Source: Spongiibacter sp. IMCC21906 (GTDB lineage: Bacteria; Pseudomonadota; Gammaproteobacteria; Pseudomonadales; Spongiibacteraceae). Taken from it: a stretch of DNA of 64,000 nt. Under the pieces are notes generated by a model that was not told where the DNA came from, did no database searches, and was given only the letters and a program-made list of their open reading frames with translations. Shown here piece after piece: positions 1 to 7,231 of this stretch. Each line of letters starts with the position of its first letter. Within the stretch, counting starts at the first letter, position 1. The stretch is taken from assembly GCF_001010805.1 (NCBI RefSeq), contig NZ_CP011477.1, positions 3,156,501 to 3,220,500 on the forward strand, written 5' to 3'. Both the position numbers and the translations under genes were made by a program.

Positions 1-1
1 G

Positions 2-877
2 AGCGTCGCCGTGGGCGGCAGCGAAGCCGGACAGGTGTTCGAGGGTATCCGCCGCTTTGACATCTATGTGCGGCTTAAGGAGCCCGCACGCAATCGAGTC
101 GATGTCATCGGGCAGCTCATTATCGAAAATGCCACCGGGCAGCGTATTCCCCTGGAGGAACTGGCAACCATTGAGGAAGTAGTCGGGCCGCGCCAGATCA
201 CCCGAGAAAACAACCAGCGCTTTATCACCATCCAGACCAATGTCCGCGACCGGGATATTGGCTCCTTCGTGGCTGAAGCCGATGCCGCAATTGCCAAACA
301 GGTGGATTTGCCGCCGGGCTATTTTCTCAAATGGGGCGGACAATTCGAACTCCAGCAGCAAGCCAACAAACGCTTGATGATCGTGGTGCCCATTACCCTG
401 GCACTGGTGTTCCTGATGCTGTTCGTCAACTTCAGGTCCCTGCGAAACGCCTTGTTGATCATGCTCAATATCCCGCTGGCGCTGGTGGGCGGTATCGTCG
501 GTCTATGGCTAAGTGGCCAGAGCCTCTCGGTGCCGGCCTCGGTAGGGTTTATCGCCCTGTTTGGTATCGCCCTGGAAAATGGGCTGGTGTTGGTGAGTTA
601 CCTGAATGAGCTGGTCAGGGACGGCGTGTCTATTGCGGAAGCCAGTGTGCGGGCGGCCTGCGCCAGGCTGCGCGCGGTGATCATGACCGCCGTGACCACC
701 GCTCTAGGGCTTTTTCCGTTGCTGTTCGCCACCGGCACCGGCAGCGAAGTGCAGCGGCCATTGGCGACCGTCGTGGTCGGTGGACTGGTGACGGCCACCA
801 TACTGACCCTACTGGTTCTTCCCGCACTGTATCACTGGTTTGCCGACAAGCCCGCTGATATGAGCGAATCCCATTAA
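2..877 (+). CDS. CzcA/CusA-family heavy-metal RND efflux pump, C-terminal part (5' truncated by window)
   Basis: This is the last ~291 residues of an inner-membrane RND (HME-RND) proton/metal antiporter; the reading frame is open to the first base, so the gene starts upstream. The visible part has the end of the docking/pore domain (VGGSEAGQVFEGIRRFDI, typical of the family) followed by the C-terminal membrane segments, with family signatures such as FRSLRNALLIMLNIPLALVG and [17 protein letters not shown]. The substrate cannot be read because the TM4 motif lies outside the window. The stop is followed 15 nt later by a PII-like gene, an arrangement known for metal RND pumps. Confidence 0.93.
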   Translation, partial: SVAVGGSEAGQVFEGIRRFDIYVRLKEPARNRVDVIGQLIIENATGQRIPLEELATIEEVVGPRQITRENNQRFITIQTNVRDRDIGSFVAEADAAIAKQVDLPPGYFLKWGGQFELQQQANKRLMIVVPITLALVFLMLFVNFRSLRNALLIMLNIPLALVGGIVGLWLSGQSLSVPASVGFIALFGIALENGLVLVSYLNELVRDGVSIAEASVRAACARLRAVIMTAVTTALGLFPLLFATGTGSEVQRPLATVVVGGLVTATILTLLVLPALYHWFADKPADMSESH

Positions 878-892
878 CCTGGAGCGATTGTC

Positions 893-1234
893 ATGCAAGA
901 GATCAAAGCCTATATCAAACACCGCAAACTAGAAGCCGTGACCCTGGCCCTGCACCGAGTGCAGGGCGTCACCGGCATGAGTGTCGCCCACGTTGTCGGC
1001 TTCGGCCGCAGCAAAGTCAATACCAGCGCCGCCAACCCGATCGATGGCGCGGGGGATTTTGTCAAGCACGTGAAAGTGGAAATCGTGTGTCACGATCAGT
1101 ACGTGGACGAAGTCGTCCGCGTACTGAAAACCGTGGCGCACACCGGACTGCGAGGAGACGGCCGTATTTTTGTCAGCGACGTCAATCGTGCGATCCGGAT
1201 CGAGGACGGTGCCGAGGACGATACGGTTGTCTGA
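893..1234 (+). CDS. PII-like protein (PII-NG type) paired with RND metal pump
   Basis: A 113-residue protein of the PII superfamily, resembling the PII-NG group described next to CusA/CzcA-type pumps. The N-terminus (MQEIKAYIKHRKLEAVTLAL) matches the first beta strand and helix of PII, and the segment around GDGRIFVSDVNRAIRIEDG matches the C-terminal strands. A GGAG ribosome-binding site lies just ahead of the ATG, and the gene follows the RND stop by 15 nt, so the two are probably co-transcribed. Established: PII proteins bind small ligands and control transporters. Inferred: it senses or tunes the metal pump. The canonical T-loop uridylylation tyrosine context is not evident. Confidence 0.85.
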   Translation: MQEIKAYIKHRKLEAVTLALHRVQGVTGMSVAHVVGFGRSKVNTSAANPIDGAGDFVKHVKVEIVCHDQYVDEVVRVLKTVAHTGLRGDGRIFVSDVNRAIRIEDGAEDDTVV

Positions 1235-1239
1235 GAAAA

Positions 1240-1268
1240 GAACCCGCCCTCTTCAAGCGGGCGGGTTC
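1240..1268 (+). terminator. Hairpin after the RND/PII operon
   Basis: Perfect inverted repeat GAACCCGCC ... GGCGGGTTC with an 11-nt loop, six bases after the PII-like stop codon. It is followed by CATTTC rather than a long T run, so it is a likely but imperfect intrinsic terminator. Confidence 0.6.
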
Positions 1269-1400
1269 CATTTCAGCTGTCGCTCCCTCTGCGCCTGATG
1301 ATTTATCTTCAACAGGAGCTGTGACTCATGACCTTGTACAGTCCGTTCAAGCCGTTTTGGATGGCTTTACCGTGCAGGGTTATGACGACAGGACAAGATT

Positions 1401-1595
1401 ATGAGTGATTCACCCAAGCATCGAAAAACTGACCCGAAGAATGCTCCCTCCTTTCGAACACATCGTATCCACGCCATCAACAGTGAATGGTATTTTTTAA
1501 CCCGTGAAGGTCAAAATATCGGGCCATTCCCGAACAAAAAAGCGGCAGAAGAAGGCCTCGCAGAATTCCTGAAAGCTGTCAAGAAGGATGAGTAA
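1401..1595 (+). CDS. Small DUF6316-like hypothetical protein
   Basis: A 64-residue soluble protein with no signal peptide or membrane segment. Its core, around SEWYFLTREGQNIGPFPNKK, with a conserved aromatic strand followed by a G-P-F motif and a short helix, resembles the small DUF6316 family seen in Pseudomonas and relatives; the function is unknown. The WYF...GPF pattern is reminiscent of a GYF-like peptide-binding fold, but that is only a resemblance. It stands alone between the RND/PII hairpin and nhaA, and a 26-codon ORF with a good ribosome-binding site (1328-1408) overlaps its start. Confidence 0.65.
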   Translation: MSDSPKHRKTDPKNAPSFRTHRIHAINSEWYFLTREGQNIGPFPNKKAAEEGLAEFLKAVKKDE

Positions 1596-1669
1596 ACACT
1601 GGCCCAAAATCCACAAAGTTATCGATACAAAAGTCCGTTACCGTGAGCCGGAAGAAATCAGGTAAATCC

Positions 1670-3022
1670 ATGACCCAGTCAGTAGAAAGAAACAGCATTG
1701 ATCTAGCCTATAAAGCAACTGGCCGTAAGTTTTTGGACAGGGAAACCGCCGGAGGGCTGCTTCTGATTGGAGCCACCGTCATCGCTCTGGTGTTGGGTAA
1801 TTCTCCCTGGGCAGACGCTTATCACCACTACCTTAAAGATGAACTTCTTTTTGAGCTGTCCGAGCATTTTACTTTCCGTCTGACACTCGAAGAGTGGATC
1901 AACGACGGCCTTATGGCCATATTCTTTCTGGTGGCTTCTCTGGAACTGAAGCGGGAAATTCTGGTAGGCGAATTGTCATCCCTAAAGAAAGCCTCCATGC
2001 CACTTTTGGGAGCGCTTGGCGGGATGGTCGTCCCGGCCCTGATTTTTGTCGCCCTGAATGTTGACACAGAAAATATAGCCGGCTGGGGTATTCCGATGGC
2101 GACTGATATTGCTTACTCCTTAGGCATTATCGGATTACTGGGAAAACGCGTGCCTTTGCAACTTAAAATCTTTTTGGTTGCACTGGCTATAGTCGATGAT
2201 TTGGGAGCCATACTCGTCATTGCTTTGTTTTATAGCAATGACCTGAGTTGGTTATATTTAGGGGCAGGAGCAGGCACTTTCACTCTATTGATACTATGCA
2301 ATCGCCTTGGCGTAAAAAATCTTTTTTGGTACCTATCGGGAGGCGTCGCTTTGTGGTACTGCTTTCTGAATTCAGGCGTTCACCCCACCATTGCCGGCGT
2401 ACTGATTGCCATCACCATACCCGTAAAACCCAAATTGGACAGTAAAACCCTGAAAGAACGCACCGCCAGAAATGTTGCGGCACTGGAAGAGACGGACATA
2501 GAAAACCGTGACCCATTCCAGGATAGTCGTCAACGAAAAATTCTAGAAGCCATAAAAAAAGACACTGAAAACTCAAGCCCACCACTACTGAAACTGGAAA
2601 ATGCGCTAATTGATTTTAACGTCTTTTTCATTATCCCTGTCTTCGCTATTGCTAATGCGGGCGTTAAATTGGATGTCAGTTTATTGGAGGTGGTATCGGG
2701 TTCCCTGGGCCTGGGTATATTGTTAGGTCTCGCGCTTGGAAAGGCATTAGGAATAAGCCTCTTCGCGTTAATCGGTGAAAAGCTGGGCATAGCAGAATTG
2801 CACAGTTCACTGAGATGGCGGCATGTGGTTGGCATGGGCATGATAGCCGGCATTGGATTTACCATGTCGCTGTTCATCACCAACCTGGCATTTAGCGACC
2901 CTGAATTGGTCAAGATATCCAAGATCAGCATCCTGTTGGCGTCGCTGATTGCCGCCGTTGTCGGTGTTGCCACGTTGTTGATCGGCACTGCGCGAGATAG
3001 CCACGAAAACAGGAAGAAATAA
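1670..3022 (+). CDS. nhaA: Na+/H+ antiporter NhaA
   Basis: Inner-membrane antiporter exchanging cytoplasmic Na+ (or Li+) for protons, used in pH and salt homeostasis. About 450 residues, somewhat longer than the usual ~390 because of a charged loop around residues 260-310. The double-aspartate transport site is visible in VALAIVDDLGAILVIALFYS, and the MATDIAYSLGIIGLLG and MIAGIGFTMSLFI segments are typical. I chose the ATG at 1670, which has AGG about 8 nt upstream; a GTG at 1643 is in frame and would add nine residues. The gtrA gene starts 3 nt after the stop, so sodium/pH control and the following glycosyl-transfer cassette may share a transcript. Confidence 0.95.
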   Translation: MTQSVERNSIDLAYKATGRKFLDRETAGGLLLIGATVIALVLGNSPWADAYHHYLKDELLFELSEHFTFRLTLEEWINDGLMAIFFLVASLELKREILVGELSSLKKASMPLLGALGGMVVPALIFVALNVDTENIAGWGIPMATDIAYSLGIIGLLGKRVPLQLKIFLVALAIVDDLGAILVIALFYSNDLSWLYLGAGAGTFTLLILCNRLGVKNLFWYLSGGVALWYCFLNSGVHPTIAGVLIAITIPVKPKLDSKTLKERTARNVAALEETDIENRDPFQDSRQRKILEAIKKDTENSSPPLLKLENALIDFNVFFIIPVFAIANAGVKLDVSLLEVVSGSLGLGILLGLALGKALGISLFALIGEKLGIAELHSSLRWRHVVGMGMIAGIGFTMSLFITNLAFSDPELVKISKISILLASLIAAVVGVATLLIGTARDSHENRKK

Positions 3023-3025
3023 ACG

Positions 3026-3415
3026 ATGTCCGATGGTATTCGTGTTCAATTCGCGGCTTTTCTCGCCGCGGGAGGCCAGGCTACCGCCATTCACTGGGCG
3101 CTCATGGCATCTCTGATCGCCGTGACAGTTCAACCGGTCACGGCCACAGCTGCCGGAAGTGTGGCTGGCGCTGTCGCCAACTACGGCCTGCAGCGGCGAC
3201 TCGCTTTTCGCAACGCGCGTGGCCACGGTCGAACACTTTGGCGATACCTGGGCTCCTGCGTGTTCGCATGGTTCGCCAACTTCGCCCTCTTTACGTTGCT
3301 GAACCACGGTATGAATCTACCCGTTATCGCGGCACAGGCAACTACCACGGCGCTGGTGGCAGTACTGAATTTTGTAATTTATAGGAGTTTGATATTCCAT
3401 GAGCCTACAATCTGA
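3026..3415 (+). CDS. GtrA-family membrane protein
   Basis: A 129-residue polytopic membrane protein of the GtrA/DPMS family, with four predicted membrane segments. GtrA proteins are thought to help move undecaprenyl-phosphate-linked sugars across the inner membrane. Visible family signals are the small-residue-rich first helix, the GSVAGAVANYGLQRRLAF motif and the C-terminal ALVAVLNFVIYRSLIF. Its 3' end overlaps the next glycosyltransferase by 17 nt and it starts 3 nt after nhaA, so it is translationally tied to both. The flanking GT2 and GT39 genes support a role in lipid-linked sugar transfer; the acceptor is unknown. Confidence 0.87.
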   Translation: MSDGIRVQFAAFLAAGGQATAIHWALMASLIAVTVQPVTATAAGSVAGAVANYGLQRRLAFRNARGHGRTLWRYLGSCVFAWFANFALFTLLNHGMNLPVIAAQATTTALVAVLNFVIYRSLIFHEPTI

Positions 3416-4427
3416 TCCACAGCAAGCAACACGCCGTGAACTGCTATTATCGATAGTCGTTCCGGTCTTTAACGAACGCACGATGTTGCCCGTTTTTCTT
3501 GAAAACCTACTGCCAATTCTCCAATCGCTAGCCCTGAAATCGGAGGTTGTTTTCGTCGATGACGGCAGTCAAGACGGCAGTGCTGAATATCTGAGACAGA
3601 TGATATCCAAAATGCCGGGCATCAAATTGCTAAAGCTGAGCCGTAACTTTGGCAAGGAGGCGGCGGTAACCGCTGGCCTGGAGCACTGTGGCGGAGACGC
3701 CGTCATCGTGATGGACGCGGATCTACAGGATCCACCGAAATATATTCCGGCCATGGTCGATGCATGGCAATCCGGTTCCGAGGTGGTACTGATGCAGCGG
3801 CGTTGCCGTAACGGCGATTCCCGGCTCAAGCGCTTGAGCGCCCACCTGTTCTATCGGCTGCTCAATGTCTCAAGCCGTACCGAAATTCCTGTGGATACCG
3901 GTGATTTCAGGCTGATGAGCCGAAAAGCAATTGACGCTTTACTCAGCCTCAATGAGCGCAATCGATATATGAAAGGGCTATATGCATGGATTGGCATGCC
4001 TACCCACACCCTACAGTATGAGCGGGAGCCTCGCGTAGCTGGCGAGACCAAGTGGAGCTATCCGGCGCTTGTCGGACTCGCCTTTGAGGGGTTGACGTCG
4101 TTTTCAGTATCGCCATTGCGATGGGCGATCGGCTTGGGAATTTTATCCGCCACTTCAGGGCTCGCCTGGGGGCTTTGGATTTTTATTAAAGCGCTATTGG
4201 TTGGAGATCCAACCAGCGGCTATCCATCCCTGGTGTCCATCATCACTTTACTGGGCGGAGTTCAGTTGTTCAGCATCGGCATAGTCGGTGAATACATCGG
4301 CAAGATTTACCTGGAGACCAAGCAGAGACCCATCTATATCGCCGAGGAAATTATCGAAAACCAGCAAGCAAAATACTGCATCCGATCAGTCCAGCAGGAG
4401 CCGTTTAACAATGTTGCCGAAATATAA
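3399..4427 (+). CDS. GT2-family polyisoprenyl-phosphate glycosyltransferase (GtrB/ArnC-like)
   Basis: A 342-residue enzyme with an N-terminal GT-A domain and two C-terminal membrane helices, the layout of GtrB/DPMS/ArnC enzymes that move a sugar from a nucleotide donor to undecaprenyl phosphate. The nucleotide-binding motif VVFVDDGSQDGS and the metal-binding DxD region VIVMDADLQDPP are intact. The start ATG at 3399 lies inside gtrA and is preceded by the ribosome-binding site AGGAG (3383-3387). It also overlaps the downstream GT39 gene by 17 nt, so gtrA, this gene and GT39 form one overlapping cassette. The sugar donor cannot be told from sequence. Confidence 0.92.
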   Translation: MSLQSDPQQATRRELLLSIVVPVFNERTMLPVFLENLLPILQSLALKSEVVFVDDGSQDGSAEYLRQMISKMPGIKLLKLSRNFGKEAAVTAGLEHCGGDAVIVMDADLQDPPKYIPAMVDAWQSGSEVVLMQRRCRNGDSRLKRLSAHLFYRLLNVSSRTEIPVDTGDFRLMSRKAIDALLSLNERNRYMKGLYAWIGMPTHTLQYEREPRVAGETKWSYPALVGLAFEGLTSFSVSPLRWAIGLGILSATSGLAWGLWIFIKALLVGDPTSGYPSLVSIITLLGGVQLFSIGIVGEYIGKIYLETKQRPIYIAEEIIENQQAKYCIRSVQQEPFNNVAEI

Positions 4428-5883
4428 CTATTGGCTGCTGGCTCTGGCAGCGATTCTTTTAAGTCGTTTTGTCGGTATGGCGATATTTCCTTTCTCCGAT
4501 ACCACGGAGCCGAGATATGCGGAAATTGCACGATTGATGGTAGAAACGGGGGACTGGATCACCCCCTGGTTCGAACCGGGCGTACCATTCTGGGGAAAAC
4601 CTCCCCTGTCATTCTGGTCACAGGCTGCGGCAATCAAATTATTTGGACTGTCAGAGTTCGCCCTGCGCTTGCCGTCGTGGCTAGCCACTATCGGCATGGT
4701 CTATCTCACATGGCGGCTCGCCTTGCAGCTTTGGGGCAGTCACGTAGCCCGCTGGTCGGCACTGATCTTTTCCAGTATGGCCCTGACCTATGTAAGCGCC
4801 GGCGCTGTGATGACGGATGCCTTCTTGGCGCTTGGGACAACACTCTCGCTCGTGAGTTTCTGCCTGGCGACGCAGGAACAGGGCTTTGCCTGGCGCTGGT
4901 TATTTTTTTTGGGCCTGACCATCGGACTGTTGTCCAAAGGACCACTGGCAGCCGTGCTGGTGGGAATTCCGATTGTGTTGTGGTTATTGTTTCGAGGCGG
5001 GAAACTCAGCGATTTGAAAGCGCTGCCGTGGCTGCGGGGAGGCTTGATAACCGCCGTTCTGGTACTGCCCTGGTATGTTTTGGCGGAACTCCAGACCCCG
5101 GGATTTCTGGATTATTTCCTCGTCGGCGAGCACTTCCGCCGGTTTGTCGTGCCCGGCTGGGCGGGGGATCTCTATGGCCGTGCGCATCAATATCCGCGGG
5201 GCACCATCTGGGTTTTCTGGCTCATGGCCAGCTTCCCGTGGGGGATACTGGCCCTGTTTATGCTCATTGCTGCCACGGTGAGAAGGCGATTGGCGGCAAA
5301 ACGCATTTTGAATGACCGGATGACGCTGCTGTTACTGCTTTATGCCCTGGGGCCGCTGCTACTTTTTACTCTCGCGGGCAATATTCTGTGGACGTATGCG
5401 CTGCCTTCGTTACCCTTTGCGGCGATACTGATCGCAAGACCGGTTTCGGCGCTGAGTGCGCAGTCGTGGCCCGGGCGCCTGCGCGCACCTGCTGCCGCTA
5501 TCACCCCGCTGCTGTTGACTAGTGTCGTTATCACTGTCGGCAACAGCTTAACCCTCGTCAAGTCGGAGAAGAGCCTGGCCAACTACTACAGTCGCCAGAG
5601 CAGGCCCGCCGACAGCCCCTTACTATATTTGGATAAATTGCCATTCTCCGCGCGCTTTTACTCTCAGGGGCGGGCTCGAGCGGTAACAGCGGAACAGTTT
5701 GAAAACATGCGCGAGCGGCGGGAGTATCGGCGGTATTTTGCAGTGATCCCTGCGCGCTGGCCAAATGAGCGCATAACCGCATTGTTTGGCGACGCCAGTA
5801 CCGAATTCACAGACCGCCGACATCGGCTATTGTCAATCCAAGAGCGGGCCGTGGATCTTGTGCCTTCGGCCAAAGGCCGATAA
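4411..5883 (+). CDS. GT39-family membrane glycosyltransferase (ArnT/PMT-like)
   Basis: A 490-residue polytopic membrane enzyme of the ArnT/PMT superfamily (GT-C fold), which uses a polyprenyl-phosphate sugar as donor. The first periplasmic loop carries the acidic signature SDTTEPRYAEIARLM with the catalytic-type aspartate and glutamate, followed by GDWITPWF and the small-residue motifs of this family. The ATG at 4411 has AGGAG 10 nt upstream and overlaps the GT2 stop; a longer reading frame from 4288 has no good start. Together with GtrA and GT2 it looks like a complete lipid-linked sugar transfer cassette acting on lipid A or another envelope glycan. Target is inferred. Confidence 0.88.
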   Translation: MLPKYNYWLLALAAILLSRFVGMAIFPFSDTTEPRYAEIARLMVETGDWITPWFEPGVPFWGKPPLSFWSQAAAIKLFGLSEFALRLPSWLATIGMVYLTWRLALQLWGSHVARWSALIFSSMALTYVSAGAVMTDAFLALGTTLSLVSFCLATQEQGFAWRWLFFLGLTIGLLSKGPLAAVLVGIPIVLWLLFRGGKLSDLKALPWLRGGLITAVLVLPWYVLAELQTPGFLDYFLVGEHFRRFVVPGWAGDLYGRAHQYPRGTIWVFWLMASFPWGILALFMLIAATVRRRLAAKRILNDRMTLLLLLYALGPLLLFTLAGNILWTYALPSLPFAAILIARPVSALSAQSWPGRLRAPAAAITPLLLTSVVITVGNSLTLVKSEKSLANYYSRQSRPADSPLLYLDKLPFSARFYSQGRARAVTAEQFENMRERREYRRYFAVIPARWPNERITALFGDASTEFTDRRHRLLSIQERAVDLVPSAKGR

Positions 5884-5980
5884 TTGACCGGGATTAATTT
5901 CCACACTGCCATGGCCGCGCGCCACGCAGCCGGGATGTTACTGGAGACGATAATCCAGCTCCTTGACCTCATGGAAAGTT
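5881..5980. repeat. Diverged ~100-bp repeat, copy A (partner at 12543-12645)
   Basis: This stretch aligns with 12543-12645 in the same orientation. Shared blocks include TAATT near the start, CGGGATTA/GCGGATTA, CGCAGCC/TGCAGCC, GATAATCCAGCT/CACGATCCAGCT and TTGACCTCATG/TTGACTTCATG; roughly two thirds of positions agree by eye. Neither copy encodes a recognisable domain. The two copies enclose a 6.6-kb unit whose genes differ in style from those outside, so they could mark its boundaries. Confidence 0.6.
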
Positions 5981-6066
5981 ACGGACACCGCCGATGCATT
6001 GCAACTATTATCCAAAACCGCGCCTAACTAACCGAAAACTGACACATGGAGTACTAAGTAACTATC

Positions 6067-6891
6067 ATGAAGAGCAGACCACCAAAGCAAATCTCTCCAT
6101 TTATTCGCAGATTAGCATTCCATGGTGTGCTAGGAGCTATCCTCGGCGTTTTACTGTTACATCCGCTGGTCACTGCAGTTTTCTTTCTGGAATTCAAGAG
6201 TCAGTTCGATATTCCGTCAGAAAGTATCTGGGATTTTGCCATAACTAGATTACAAACAAATGCTTGGTTTGAACTGGTCCCCATGAGTGCCATTTTTGCG
6301 TTGATTGGTGCCTCATTCGCCATCGTGGTCAGCATCTACTCTCGCGCACTCGAAACACAGCATAGGCGTGCTTTGTGGTTGGAAAAAGAACTGGATATGA
6401 ATCTCTTGTATCTCGTGGATGCAGGTGAGAGCGAGCGTCTTGAATTCAAATCCTCGCTTCGGTGGGACCAGCGTAAGCATGAATCCAACAAGTCTCTGGA
6501 AATGGTGGTCGCCAAATCCATAGTGGGATTAATGAACCATCGCGGGGGCAGCCTAATAATCGGAATAGACGATGACGGTCAAATTATCGGGATCGAGGCG
6601 GACTGCCAAACCTTGAGGCACAAGAATACGGACGGTTTTGAGCGAGCAATCATGGACCTGGTACGCACAACGCTTGGTGCGCACGCCTGCACGCTCGTTC
6701 ACTGTCAGTTTCCGTTGATAGACGACCGCCAAGTTTGCCGCATCGTAGTTGAAAAAGCGTATGCTCCGATCTACCTCCAAGATGGAAAAGTAGCACGGTA
6801 TTTCGTTCGTACAGGAAACTCGACTAGGGAACTGGATGCCCGTGAGGCCCAAGAACACATCACACAGGGATATCATGTAGAAAATCAGTAG
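6067..6891 (+). CDS. Membrane-anchored AlbA_2 (Schlafen-like) domain protein
   Basis: A 274-residue protein with two N-terminal membrane segments (about residues 22-45 and 65-90), a short linker helix, and a C-terminal AlbA_2/Schlafen-type nucleic-acid-binding domain. The domain signatures are ESERLEFKSSLRWD (the ExxxEFKxS entry motif) and LMNHRGGSLIIGIDDDGQI. It resembles AlbA_2-domain proteins annotated as putative DNA- or RNA-binding or ATP-binding regulators, but those are usually soluble. Function is unknown; transmembrane sensing or defence is possible. It is a single gene just inside repeat copy A and has only a weak ribosome-binding site. Confidence 0.82.
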   Translation: MKSRPPKQISPFIRRLAFHGVLGAILGVLLLHPLVTAVFFLEFKSQFDIPSESIWDFAITRLQTNAWFELVPMSAIFALIGASFAIVVSIYSRALETQHRRALWLEKELDMNLLYLVDAGESERLEFKSSLRWDQRKHESNKSLEMVVAKSIVGLMNHRGGSLIIGIDDDGQIIGIEADCQTLRHKNTDGFERAIMDLVRTTLGAHACTLVHCQFPLIDDRQVCRIVVEKAYAPIYLQDGKVARYFVRTGNSTRELDAREAQEHITQGYHVENQ

Positions 6892-7231
6892 AGGAGGCAA
6901 TAACGCGTCAGCTCGCATTGCGCTTGCAATAAGCCCCATGTACTCCATGTCGATTGGTGTCGCGTATTGTCAACCTGACGCACACACCGGGCAGAAGCGA
7001 CAAGCAGTGAATTCGGTGCAGAATATATCATCTACGCCTACTTGAACGGATAAAGACAAAAACACTGGAGAAAGAAGTTGGCTTGGAAATTTCAGTTGCA
7101 GCTTGCGAGCAAAACAATCGCCAGCGCGGCAGCAGCGTTGTGTGCCTGCGGCTTTGGGTTAGTCTCGCAGCATATTCCAGGTACCGATCCCAGTCGCGTT
7201 TTGGTTTCAACAAAAGATAGGATGTGCAACC
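6892..7231. other. Intergenic stretch, no gene recognised
   Basis: 340 bases between the AlbA_2 gene and the P1B-4 ATPase. An open plus-strand stretch (about 7080-7230) reads through into the ATPase region in another frame but has no start or recognisable domain. The only feature I can support is the ribosome-binding site AGGATG shortly before the ATPase ATG. Confidence 0.5.

Noticed and set aside
5994-6248. 84-codon frame before the AlbA_2 gene
   Set aside because: Its second half is the AlbA_2 coding sequence in another frame.
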